From Desulfuromonadaceae bacterium (GTDB lineage Bacteria; Desulfobacterota; Desulfuromonadia; Desulfuromonadales; Desulfuromonadaceae), in NCBI GenBank assembly GCA_016936455.1, contig JAFGXV010000027.1, forward strand, positions 1 through 49,938: 49,938 nucleotides of DNA, read 5' to 3'. Below the pieces are notes generated by a model. That model was given only the letters and a program-made list of their open reading frames with translations, had not been told where the DNA came from and ran no database searches. Made by a program: the position numbers and the translations under genes. Shown piece by piece: positions 16,194 to 24,438 of the stretch (position 1 is the first letter of the stretch; each line of letters begins with the position of its first letter).

Positions 16194-17656
16194 CGACGGC
16201 GAATCTGCTCCAGCTGTGCATCCTGATTCCGGCCATCGGCGCCCTGTTCATTGCCGCCAGCACGCGTCTGCCCAATCTGCGCGAGGGGGTGACCATCTTG
16301 ACGTCCGCCTCCCTGCTGGCCACGGTATTCCAGCTGTTTCGCCGGACGGATGTCTTCAGCCAGACACCCCTGGTCCTGGCCACGCCGCTGCCCGGCATCG
16401 ACTTCGAACTTCATCTCGAACCGCTGGGGCTGCTGTTTGCCGGCATTGCCAGTCTGCTGTGGCTGATTACCAGCCTCTATACCATCGGCTATATGCGCTG
16501 CAATTCCGAGCAGCATCAGACCCGGCTCTACGTCTGCTTTGCCATTGCCCTCTCCAGCACCATGGGTATCGCCCTGGCCGGCAATCTGCTGACGCTGTTT
16601 CTGTTTTATGAGCTGTTGACCCTATCCACCTATCCCCTGGTCACCCACAAGGGGGATCACGACGCGGTTGCCGGAGGGCGCTTTTACCTCGGCATTCTGA
16701 TTGCCACCTCGGTTGGCCTGCTGCTGCCGGCCATCATCTGGACCTGGCAGGTCGCGGGTACGACCTCTTTCCGCCCGGGCGGCATTCTCGACTGGACCAT
16801 GGCGCCCGCCGGCGTCAGCCTGCTGCTGATGCTTTACGCCTTTGGCATTGGCAAAGCGGCCCTGATGCCAATTCATCGCTGGCTGCCGGAAGCCATGGTC
16901 GCACCAACGCCAGTCAGCGCCCTGCTGCATGCGGTCGCCGTGGTCAAGGCGGGGGTTTTTTCACTGGTCAAAATTGTTCTCTACATTTTCGGGCCCAAAC
17001 TGCTGCTTGAAACAGGCAGCCATCTTTTCCTGATCACCATCGCCAGCATTACCATTGTGGGCGCATCGGTCATCGCCCTGCAACAGGACAACCTCAAGCG
17101 GCGCCTGGCCTACTCAACCGTCAGCCAGCTGGCCTACATCAGCCTGGCGGTCGCGGTCTTGACGCCGCTGTCCGTGACGGCCGCGGCACTGCACATTGCC
17201 GCGCATGCCTTCGGCAAGATCACCCTGTTCTTCGCCGCAGGGGCCATCTATACCGCGGCGCACAAAACCCGGGTCAGCGAACTGGACGGCATTGGCCGGC
17301 GCATGCCCTGGACCATGACGGCATTTGCCATCGGCTCGCTGTCCATGATCGGCCTGCCGCCCGCAGCCGGATTCATTTCCAAGTGGTTCCTGCTTCAAGG
17401 GGCACTGATACAGCCCTTATGGCCCGTGGCCGCGGTGCTGCTTCTGAGCACCCTGCTGAATGCTTCCTATCTGATGCCGATTGTCTACGTCGCTTTTTTC
17501 CGCAGCGAAACACGCCCCCCTCACCATGAGCACGGAGAAGCACCCAAAATCATGGTGATCGCCTTGTGCGCAACGGCCTTGCTGACCCTGCTTCTGTTCA
17601 TCAAGCCCGACCCCGTTCTCCGGCTGGCACAACTGCTGACAGGAGGTTTTCAATGA
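16190..17656 (+). CDS. Second antiporter-like subunit, NuoL/MrpA-N-terminal type
   Basis: A 488-residue, about 14-span proton/sodium-translocating family member. Key residues: Glu in LFYELLTLSTYPLVTHKG, Lys in GIGKAALMPIHRWLPEAM, and VAPTPVSALLHAVAVVKAGV. The APTPVSALLHA...VKAG stretch is typical of NuoL and of the N-terminal part of MrpA rather than of MrpD, so this protein may supply the MrpA antiporter module, whose C-terminal modules are fused to MrpB in this operon. A His-containing hydrophilic loop (PPHHEHGEAPK) lies near residue 450. The ATG overlaps the previous stop by 4 nt. The MrpA-equivalent role is inference. Confidence 0.85.
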   Translation: MTTANLLQLCILIPAIGALFIAASTRLPNLREGVTILTSASLLATVFQLFRRTDVFSQTPLVLATPLPGIDFELHLEPLGLLFAGIASLLWLITSLYTIGYMRCNSEQHQTRLYVCFAIALSSTMGIALAGNLLTLFLFYELLTLSTYPLVTHKGDHDAVAGGRFYLGILIATSVGLLLPAIIWTWQVAGTTSFRPGGILDWTMAPAGVSLLLMLYAFGIGKAALMPIHRWLPEAMVAPTPVSALLHAVAVVKAGVFSLVKIVLYIFGPKLLLETGSHLFLITIASITIVGASVIALQQDNLKRRLAYSTVSQLAYISLAVAVLTPLSVTAAALHIAAHAFGKITLFFAAGAIYTAAHKTRVSELDGIGRRMPWTMTAFAIGSLSMIGLPPAAGFISKWFLLQGALIQPLWPVAAVLLLSTLLNASYLMPIVYVAFFRSETRPPHHEHGEAPKIMVIALCATALLTLLLFIKPDPVLRLAQLLTGGFQ

Positions 17657-17889
17657 AACCATCTCCGGCCCTGAAACGACTGACCGCCGTGCTGCTGGCG
17701 AGTTGTGCTCTTCTGCTGATCGTCGATCTGTTTTCGCCTCCCCACTTCCCGCTTGCCACGTCGCATGATCAGGGCGGGCTGATCGGGCTCTATCTCTGGA
17801 TCAGTGGTGGCGGGATGGTAACCGTTTTACTGCTCACGCGCCTGCTCGGTTTTCTGCTGCGACGGCGGGAGAATTACTATGGCCATTGA
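17653..17889 (+). CDS. Small two-span membrane protein in the Mrp operon
   Basis: A 78-residue protein with two hydrophobic segments (LTAVLLASCALLLIVDLF and LIGLYLWISGGGMVTVLLLT) joined by a short polar loop, ending in basic RRRENYYGH. It begins in a 4-nt ATGA overlap with the previous gene, with AGGAGG upstream, and overlaps the next gene by 11 nt, so it is clearly translated with its neighbours. I recognise no canonical Mrp subunit in it. A reasonable guess is an accessory or assembly subunit of this variant antiporter. Confidence 0.75.
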   Translation: MKPSPALKRLTAVLLASCALLLIVDLFSPPHFPLATSHDQGGLIGLYLWISGGGMVTVLLLTRLLGFLLRRRENYYGH

Positions 17890-19633
17890 TCTGCACCATC
17901 TGCCACCGGGTCTGGTCCTCATTGTTTGCGGTGGTCTGTTGTCCTTTCTGCGACTGCGACTGCGCCAACTTACTGTTGCGCTGCTTCCCCCGCTGTTGTT
18001 GGTGCAACTCTGTGTCCTTGAACCAACGGCCCCGACCCACTGGCTTGGTCAAACCCTGATCTGGTTGAACCCGAGCGCCACCGGCCTTCTGTTTGCCGCC
18101 ATTTTTTTGATTGCGCTGTGGGCAGGGAGCCTTTTTGCCCTGAAGGATGCTCGGCCCTGTGAACTGGCTGCGGCGTTTATTTACGCCGGCGGCAGTATCG
18201 GCATCAGCCTGTGCGGCGACTGGATTTCGCTGTTCATTTTCTGGGAAATCATGGCGCTGGCGTCAACACTGATCATCTGGAATGGCGGGCAGCCCGATTC
18301 CCAGCAGGCCGGTTTACGCTATCTGCTTGTTCACTTGGCCGGGGGCGTGCTTTTGCTGATCGGCATTGCGGGACTGGCACTGAGCGGCAACCATCTTGTC
18401 TTTGGGCACCTGTCCGTTCAGGGCTGGCCCTACTGGCTGGTCCTTGCCGGCATTCTGGTCAACGCCGGCGCGCCGCCCCTGTCGTTCTGGGTCGCTGATG
18501 CCTACCCCCAGGCCAGCGCAAGCGGCATGGTCTTTCTCTCTGCCTTTACCACCAAAACTGCCGTCTTCGTGCTGATCACCGCTTTTGACGGCGAACAGCT
18601 TCTGATCCCCGTCGGTCTGTATATGGCTTTTTACGGCATCGTCTATGCCCTGCTCGAAACGGATGTGCGGCGCATCCTGGCCTACAGTATCATCAATCAG
18701 GTCGGGTTCATGGTCACCGCCGTCGGCATCGGCACCCAGGCCGCATTGATCGGCGCGACGACCCACGCCGGTGCCCACATTTTCTACAAGATGGTTCTGC
18801 TGATGGGAGCCGGCGAAGTCCTGCGCCAAACAGGCACCAGCCGGGCAACCCATCTGGGTGCGCTGTGGCGGACGATGCCGTGGACCACCGCCTGCGTTGT
18901 CATTGGTGCCGCGGCCAGCATGGGGCTGCCGTTTACCTCGAGCTTCGTCACAAAATCCCTGATTTTGCAGGGAGCGGCTGAACAGCATCTGCCTGTTGTC
19001 TGGATTCTGCTGCTGCTCTGTTCAGCAGCAGTGGTTTTCAATGCCGGCATCCGCTTCCCTTGGCTGACGTTTTTTCAGCCAACTTCATTGAATCCCTCGC
19101 CTCAACAGGATATCAGCCCGGAACGGGCGTCCGATATCGCGGGGCTGTCGCGGCTGGCTATCACCGCAGGTGCCGCGTTGTGTCTGCTGGTCGGCTGGTT
19201 TCCGCAAACGCTTTACAGCTGGCTTGGTGCCCACAACCAATATCATCCTTACGTTCTGCCTCACCTGATTGAGCAGATGCAGGTATTGCTGCCTGCAACC
19301 CTGCTATTCTTCGTCAGCCTTCGCTGGTTTCAACCACAACCCGCTCTGCTGCTGGATACAGACTGGGTATTCCGCCGGCTTCTGTACACCCTGTGGCTGT
19401 GGACAGGTCACACACTGAAAAATCAGGTTCAACTGATTGTCACCATTTCCTCCCGGTCATTGATCCGCAGTTTTCAATTTCTGTTTCGGACCCATGGCCC
19501 ACGCGGAGTGCTGGCTCGTTCCTGGCCGACAGGAAGCCTGGCTTTATGGGTCGCCTTTCTGTTGGCCAGCTACGTTGCCGTTTACAATCTTAAAACGCAG
19601 ACGTTGTGGAAATTTATTCAAAACGCGTTTTAG
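17879..19633 (+). CDS. Third antiporter-like subunit (NuoL/M/N family), long C-terminal extension
   Basis: A 584-residue membrane protein. The first 450 residues are a NuoM/MrpD-like antiporter core with FIFWEIMALASTLIIWNGG (Glu), an altered second site AGAPPLSFWVADAYPQAS (the usual Lys and WLPDA are changed to PLSFWVADA), and LAYSIINQVGFM. The remaining part contains an extra span, a loop and an anchor (WVAFLLASYVAVYNLKT). The altered second motif suggests ion translocation differs from the other two copies. Last gene of the operon; a perfect hairpin terminator lies 17 nt downstream. Functional reading is inference. Confidence 0.82.
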   Translation: MAIDLHHLPPGLVLIVCGGLLSFLRLRLRQLTVALLPPLLLVQLCVLEPTAPTHWLGQTLIWLNPSATGLLFAAIFLIALWAGSLFALKDARPCELAAAFIYAGGSIGISLCGDWISLFIFWEIMALASTLIIWNGGQPDSQQAGLRYLLVHLAGGVLLLIGIAGLALSGNHLVFGHLSVQGWPYWLVLAGILVNAGAPPLSFWVADAYPQASASGMVFLSAFTTKTAVFVLITAFDGEQLLIPVGLYMAFYGIVYALLETDVRRILAYSIINQVGFMVTAVGIGTQAALIGATTHAGAHIFYKMVLLMGAGEVLRQTGTSRATHLGALWRTMPWTTACVVIGAAASMGLPFTSSFVTKSLILQGAAEQHLPVVWILLLLCSAAVVFNAGIRFPWLTFFQPTSLNPSPQQDISPERASDIAGLSRLAITAGAALCLLVGWFPQTLYSWLGAHNQYHPYVLPHLIEQMQVLLPATLLFFVSLRWFQPQPALLLDTDWVFRRLLYTLWLWTGHTLKNQVQLIVTISSRSLIRSFQFLFRTHGPRGVLARSWPTGSLALWVAFLLASYVAVYNLKTQTLWKFIQNAF

Positions 19634-19650
19634 ATGTTCGACACATTTTC

Positions 19651-19697
19651 AAATGATAGAAGGGGGACCAGCGATGCCGGTCCCCCTTCTATCATTT
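19651..19697. terminator. Bidirectional terminator, perfect 19-bp stem
   Basis: AAATGATAGAAGGGGGACC (19651-19669) pairs perfectly with GGTCCCCCTTCTATCATTT (19679-19697) around a 9-nt loop. It lies between the plus-strand mrp operon (ending 19633) and the minus-strand nitroreductase (ending 19713). T/A-rich flanks on both sides fit termination in both directions. Confidence 0.9.
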
Positions 19698-19712
19698 TGC
19701 TATGCTCTAAAT

Positions 19713-20315
19713 TTAATACTTCAGAATAACGCTGTCGAGACTGCGCTTGGGCAGGTGGTAATTGCCGGAATCATCGTGCCAGCCATAGGCATCCTCACCC
19801 GGCTCCTGAGCCTCGATAATGATCTCTTCACCCGGCTTGCCGATCGCGACAACAAGCAGGATCTCATAGCGTGTCGGCAGATCGAGCATCTCACGCAGCT
19901 TGCGGCGCTGAACCTTGGCCGCGATACAGCCCCCTAATCCGAGATGGGTCGCGCCGAGCAGAATGGATTGAGCCGCGATGCCCTGATCCGCGACATAACT
20001 GCTGCACACCGTCTTGTCTCCGAGGATGATAATATAGCCTGTCGGCTTGACACCTTTGATAGGACCACCCCAGCCACGCAGGTAGCCCTGCCAGGACAAG
20101 GTATCAAAAATCTGCGCGTTGCGTTCAGCATCGGCAGAAATGACATAGCGCAGCGGCTGCTGGTTCAGGTTGCTGGTCGAAGGAGCCAGGCGCGCATAAT
20201 TAACCAGTTCACGCAGCGTCTCCTCGGTGATTTTTTCTGCCTCGACAAAATAATGATAGTTACGTGTTTTTTCGATCAACTTTCTGAAATCGCAATCCTC
20301 AACAACTTTCGTCAT
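19713..20315 (-). CDS. Nitroreductase-family flavoprotein
   Basis: A 200-residue FMN-dependent nitroreductase-fold protein, expected to be a cytoplasmic NAD(P)H oxidoreductase. N-terminal FRKLIEKTRNYHYF replaces the usual S-R-R-S-x-R-x-F FMN phosphate motif. LAPSTSNLNQQPLRYVI (residues about 43-59) is the classic (A)PS(S)xNxQPW segment, and GLGGCIAAK lies near 125-135. The family usually acts as a homodimer on quinones or nitroaromatics; substrate is not readable. GGTAGGACG precedes the start. Three copies of a similar ten-base sequence lie in the 65 bp upstream. Confidence 0.85.
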   Translation of the reverse strand: MTKVVEDCDFRKLIEKTRNYHYFVEAEKITEETLRELVNYARLAPSTSNLNQQPLRYVISADAERNAQIFDTLSWQGYLRGWGGPIKGVKPTGYIIILGDKTVCSSYVADQGIAAQSILLGATHLGLGGCIAAKVQRRKLREMLDLPTRYEILLVVAIGKPGEEIIIEAQEPGEDAYGWHDDSGNYHLPKRSLDSVILKY

Positions 20316-20790
20316 ATCGTCCTACCCTTCTGCCAGCGTGTTGACCATCCTACCCTTGGACGATCATTACCATACCCTTAAAGCTGTATCGCCATCACGC
20401 CCGATCATCGCTGGCCAGATTTCTATAAGCGTGACAACCAGCTTGCCCTTTAAAAATAAAATACTGTTTGTTTTCACTATTGGCAAGCTGTTTTTGTTAA
20501 AAAAAGCGTAAAATTATATTAATGTTAGATAGATACTTAATCGCAACAACAGTCCACCGCGATAACTCTGTTCTCTGGCCAAATCGGCAACAACATGATT
20601 TCACACTATTTTATTTTTTAAATAACCCATGAGACCAAAATACAAATCATTTATGTAATTTTTCGCATAGTTAATATGTTAAGTCTTTCTATGCATACTC
20701 TTTATGGTTCATTTCAACCACTTAGCTCTAAAACGCCGAGCGAAATCTGGATCAATAACACCGTTATCTCTACATTGAACCCTGAACGAT
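20316..20790. other. AT-rich intergenic region, 475 bp
   Basis: No gene that I can support. The first 65 bp next to the nitroreductase start hold TCCTACCCTT twice (20320-20329, 20348-20357) and the related CCATACCCTT (20370-20379). From about 20440 to 20700 the DNA is much richer in A and T than any other stretch of similar length here (TTTAAAAATAAAATAC, TTAAAAAAAGCG, TTTTATTTTTTAAAT). A 61-codon plus-strand frame near the right end has no ribosome site and runs into rsmE. No clear terminator for rsmE is visible. Confidence 0.6.
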
Positions 20791-21501
20791 TCAAACCGAA
20801 AGCCGGCCAATCAAACCAGCAACGGCTGTTTCGACGTGAAGGATACGTCGCCCGGCGCTGACTTGAGTGCAACCGTGCCGCGTGAAAAGATCGACTTCAT
20901 AGGGAATCAGCCCGCCCTCCGGGCCAATAATCAGGAGGTGTTCCTGCTCCAGGGCGCAAGGACACACCATGGAGCCTCCGGGGTGTGCGAGCAGTTTGAG
21001 CTTGTTGTTGCCTAAGCCCTCCAGTTCATCTTCAACAAAGGGCTTGAACAGCCGCTTCAGTTCTATTTCGGGCAGCAGGGTGTCCCGGGCTTGCTCAAGA
21101 CCAAGCAGCAGTGGTTCACGCAGTGCAGCGGGAGTTAATAAGGGACTCTTCCAGTAGCTTTTGTCAACCCGCCAGGAATTGAACAGAATAATTCGTTTAA
21201 TACCGAGGGTGGTGACATGAACAAGCAGGCGCTTCAGCACTTTGGGTCGCGGCAAGGCCAGCAACAGGGTTGTCAGGCTGGGGGGTGGCGGTGACATGTC
21301 CAGTTCGACCCGCAACGTCACCCCGGTGCTATCGAGACTCTCGACAATCCCGCGGCCCTGCCCCCCCTGCAACCGGCCGACGCGTAAGACATCCTGTGGC
21401 GCGCTGCCGAGGACACTTTGAATGTGCTGCGCGCGACGGCCCCGGACACACACACGATCCTGATCGATAAAATCACCGTCAAAAAGAAGAATCTGATTCA
21501 T
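20791..21501 (-). CDS. rsmE: 16S rRNA m3U1498 methyltransferase
   Basis: SPOUT-family methyltransferase that modifies U1498 of 16S rRNA with SAM. The 236-residue protein has an N-terminal PUA-like domain (HIQSVLGSAPQDVLRVGR) and the knotted C-terminal domain with LLIIGPEGGLIPYEV (near residue 190) and SAGRRILHVETAVAGL, matching the RsmE signature GPEGG...LG.RILR.ETA. The start MNQILLF (21501) has GAGGGAG upstream; the longer frame reads through the preceding gene. It overlaps the UbiD-like gene by 23 nt, so the two are co-transcribed. Confidence 0.93.
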   Translation of the reverse strand: MNQILLFDGDFIDQDRVCVRGRRAQHIQSVLGSAPQDVLRVGRLQGGQGRGIVESLDSTGVTLRVELDMSPPPPSLTTLLLALPRPKVLKRLLVHVTTLGIKRIILFNSWRVDKSYWKSPLLTPAALREPLLLGLEQARDTLLPEIELKRLFKPFVEDELEGLGNNKLKLLAHPGGSMVCPCALEQEHLLIIGPEGGLIPYEVDLFTRHGCTQVSAGRRILHVETAVAGLIGRLSV

Positions 21502-22867
21502 CGCTAGCAACTCCCTCTGATGGTGAAAAATAATCCTGCCAATGCTGCTCAATCCAATCAACCATCCGGGCATCCGGCACGACACGCGGAGGGTCTTTAA
21601 AACGGCCCTCAACCAGATCAACGATGGTGGAACCAGAGGTGTCACACTCCCCGCCTTGTGCCCGTGCATTAATCAATGACCAGAGCAGCAGCTCAGCCCG
21701 TTGTGGCATCATGGTTTCATCAATCAAAAACAGACAGCGAGATCCTTTCAATAGCGCATGATCGCGCAGGTTCCGCTTCAACTGCTGCCAGTCGCCGAAT
21801 TGTGCGGGAGCACGGACCTGAATAATCACGACAGGATGAAAAACCAGTTCCTGTGGCACGTGAACGGACAGAACGGCCGGGAATTCGCGTTTGATAAAAA
21901 TTTCCAGCACAGACCAGATATAGCGGCCAAAGCACGAGTTTTCTGTCGGTGCCGGTCCCACCACCGTCGCGGGCAACACCATCGGATCACGACAATAGAT
22001 TTTCTCCACCTGCACGACAGGGCAAGATCCAGACGGGACATAACAGCCGCTGTGATTAGCAAAATGCCCCGGATCGGCAACCGCAACAGAATCAATCCAG
22101 CCCGTCATCACACAGGAACTATCCGCAGGAACAACCAGTCCATTCGGCAACTGAATCACAGGCAGAGGGGTTGAGCGGACAAAGCGCGCCAGCGCCAGCG
22201 TGGAGCCGAACCGTCCGATGGGAAATACTGACGCAAATAACCATACGGGATCGCCACCCCAGGTAATAGCGACGGGCATTCGTTGTCCGCGCAGTTGATA
22301 GCCCTGATAGCATCGGAGCGCCTGACTCCCGGCATTCCAGTGCACCGACAGTCTCGTTGAGTCCATGGGACACAGACGATAGACACCGCCATTGGGCACC
22401 CTACTTCCGGGTGCATTGCACCAGAGGGTTGCGAACGAAAAGTAAGGGGACGAGTCCTGGGGCCAGTGTGTGACCTGAGGCAGGGCAGACAACGAACTCA
22501 GCACGCGGTACCCTTCCGGATCAAATAAAGCTGGCGAGGAACCGGACAATTTTTGTTCCGCCAGCCAGTTGGCAAACGCAGGCAGACTTGCGACGCCATC
22601 GGGCAGGGCGGCGATGCGCTGTTCCAGGGTTACCCCATCACAGCCACGCATCAGTTCGCGGCATCGTTTGAGATCCGCGAACAGGTTAAACAGCAGTTTG
22701 GATGAACAGCCGTTGAGCGTTTCGAACAGCAGAAGAGATGTCTTCGCCTGGTCGTGGAGCAATCGATAGGCGATAGCAGGCGCTTCAAGAAATGGAGAGA
22801 CCGGTTTCTGCACACGCAAGAGTTGCCCTTGCCGTTGAGCTTGAAGAAGAATCTGATCAAGTTGCAT
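21479..22867 (-). CDS. UbiD-family protein with altered catalytic residues
   Basis: A 462-residue homologue of prenylated-FMN decarboxylases (UbiD, MqnL). The family framework is clear: an N-terminal ILLQAQRQGQLLRV, N-x-G-x-Y-R in VPNGGVYRL, AITWGGDPVWL, VIQLPNGLVVPADS and VVGPAPTEN. By eye, however, key positions are changed. The metal-binding and catalytic VPA-x-AEIVLEG of true UbiDs reads VPADSSCVMTG, losing both glutamates. EGPFGDHTGYY reads PGHFANHSGCY, losing Glu and Asp. The metal-ligand His (RWLSHRGG in E. coli) aligns with HWNAGSQA. It may be inactive as a decarboxylase, or have another role. The ATG directly follows the T-tract of the nuo terminator, with no normal ribosome site. 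Confidence 0.8.
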   Translation of the reverse strand: MQLDQILLQAQRQGQLLRVQKPVSPFLEAPAIAYRLLHDQAKTSLLLFETLNGCSSKLLFNLFADLKRCRELMRGCDGVTLEQRIAALPDGVASLPAFANWLAEQKLSGSSPALFDPEGYRVLSSLSALPQVTHWPQDSSPYFSFATLWCNAPGSRVPNGGVYRLCPMDSTRLSVHWNAGSQALRCYQGYQLRGQRMPVAITWGGDPVWLFASVFPIGRFGSTLALARFVRSTPLPVIQLPNGLVVPADSSCVMTGWIDSVAVADPGHFANHSGCYVPSGSCPVVQVEKIYCRDPMVLPATVVGPAPTENSCFGRYIWSVLEIFIKREFPAVLSVHVPQELVFHPVVIIQVRAPAQFGDWQQLKRNLRDHALLKGSRCLFLIDETMMPQRAELLLWSLINARAQGGECDTSGSTIVDLVEGRFKDPPRVVPDARMVDWIEQHWQDYFSPSEGVASDESDSSF

Positions 22868-22870
22868 AAA

Positions 22871-22895
22871 AAAAGCCCCGCAGTGCGGGGCTTTT
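22871..22895 (-). terminator. Rho-independent terminator of the nuo operon
   Basis: AAAAGCCCCGC (22871-22881), loop AGT, GCGGGGCTTTT (22885-22895): a perfect 11-bp stem. On the minus strand it is followed by a run of T ending 2 nt before the ATG of the UbiD-like gene. It lies 22 nt beyond the nuoN stop codon. Confidence 0.95.
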
Positions 22896-22917
22896 AAAAT
22901 TCCTCTGAAACAGGCGG

Positions 22918-24378
22918 TTAAAACAACGCCTGCCGCGCCAGCGCCATGATGCCACTGGGAACGATCCCCATGTACAAAACGCCCGCAACAGAAAGAATGA
23001 GACAGACAGTGGCCCCGATTTTCAGCTGAATCCAGGAAAAATCTTCCGTCGGTTCACGGAAGTACATATATACCATGACCCGCAGGTAATAGTACAAGGA
23101 TACAGCGGAATTCAGTACCCCAAGAACAGCCAGCCAGACATAACCGGCATTCAGCGCACCGGCAAAAATATAGAACTTGCCGGTAAAACCGGCAGAAGGC
23201 GGAATCCCCATCAGTGAGAACAGACAGATCGTCAGCAACACACCCAGCAGAGGACGTTTGTAACCGAAACCGGCAAAGCCTTCCAGAGTCAGATTGTCCT
23301 CACCCTGCTTGCCTGCCAGAACCAGTACGGCAAATGCTCCAATGTTCATGAAGGCATAGGCGAGCATGTAGTAGAGGACACCCGAAATGCCGATTTCATT
23401 GGCGGCGACAAGGCCAACCAGCGCATAACCAGCATGAGCGATTGAAGAATAAGCCAGCATCCGTTTCAGATTGGTCTGATTCAGTGCAACAAAGTTGCCC
23501 GCGACCATGGTCAGCACAGCGAGAACCCACAGCAAACCGACCCACGATGCCTGCATCGAACCCAGCCCAACCAGAAAGACACGCATGAAGGCGGAAAACG
23601 CTGCCGCTTTCGGTCCAGCACTCATAAAAGCAGTAATGGGTGTCGGTGCCCCTTCATAAACGTCCGGCGTCCACATGTGGAACGGTGCAATCGCGATCTT
23701 GAACAGGAAGCCTGTGGCCATCAGCAGCATGCCAACGACAGCCAGGGGATTTGATACCGCCTCGGGATTCAGACTCAGGAACGCTCCGATATCAGCGACA
23801 TTGGTTGTCCCGGTAACACCGTAAATCAGGGCCACACCGTACAGCAGAAAACCCGTCGAAAACGCTCCGAGAAGAAAGTACTTCAAACCAGCTTCGTTGG
23901 AGCGTAGTTGCCCACGGAAGAAACCTGCCAGAACATAAAGCGAAACGGACAGCACCTCGAGACCCAGGAAAATGGTCATCAGATCCGTGCCCGATGCCAT
24001 CAGCATGGCACCAACGGTGCTAAAAAGAATCAGTGTATAGTATTCACCCACCGGATAGCCTTCACGCTTCAGGTAGGCATCGGACATCAGGATTGTCAGT
24101 CCGGCAGCGATCAAAAATACAATATTGAAAAAGATCGCATAATTATCCAAAGCAACATGTCCGGCAAAGCCGAACTGGGCATTGTTCCAGCTACTGATCG
24201 AGGCAAAGCCCGTTGCCACCAGCGCCAGAAGGCTGATCCCGGCAGCCGGAGCGGTCACACCACGTTTCATAAATGCGTTGAGCAGCAACAGCACCATCGC
24301 AAAACTGGCAAGGACCAGCGAAGGCATAATGGCCGCAAAATTGATATTCTGCAGAGCCGTTTGCACCAGATTTTCCAT
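22918..24378 (-). CDS. nuoN: Complex I subunit N
   Basis: Antiporter-like membrane subunit of NADH:quinone oxidoreductase-type complex I, 486 residues and about 14 spans. Visible: FLGLEVLSVSLYVLAGF (conserved Glu), LFKIAIAPFHMWTPDVYEGAPTPITAFMS (Lys and the NuoN-type TPDVYEGAPTP), and KRMLAYSSIAHAGYAL. ATG at 24378 has AAGGAG upstream; the longer frame is not needed. Last gene of the nuo operon, followed by a strong terminator. Confidence 0.95.
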   Translation of the reverse strand: MENLVQTALQNINFAAIMPSLVLASFAMVLLLLNAFMKRGVTAPAAGISLLALVATGFASISSWNNAQFGFAGHVALDNYAIFFNIVFLIAAGLTILMSDAYLKREGYPVGEYYTLILFSTVGAMLMASGTDLMTIFLGLEVLSVSLYVLAGFFRGQLRSNEAGLKYFLLGAFSTGFLLYGVALIYGVTGTTNVADIGAFLSLNPEAVSNPLAVVGMLLMATGFLFKIAIAPFHMWTPDVYEGAPTPITAFMSAGPKAAAFSAFMRVFLVGLGSMQASWVGLLWVLAVLTMVAGNFVALNQTNLKRMLAYSSIAHAGYALVGLVAANEIGISGVLYYMLAYAFMNIGAFAVLVLAGKQGEDNLTLEGFAGFGYKRPLLGVLLTICLFSLMGIPPSAGFTGKFYIFAGALNAGYVWLAVLGVLNSAVSLYYYLRVMVYMYFREPTEDFSWIQLKIGATVCLILSVAGVLYMGIVPSGIMALARQALF

Positions 24379-24438
24379 GAATTGCTCCTTTAGAAGCGGT
24401 TTAACGCAATATCTCAAACTGAAGGAATATCGTCTTAA

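Noticed and set aside
20676..20861. 61-codon frame in the AT-rich gap
   Set aside because: No ribosome site, overlaps the end of rsmE, no recognisable pattern.
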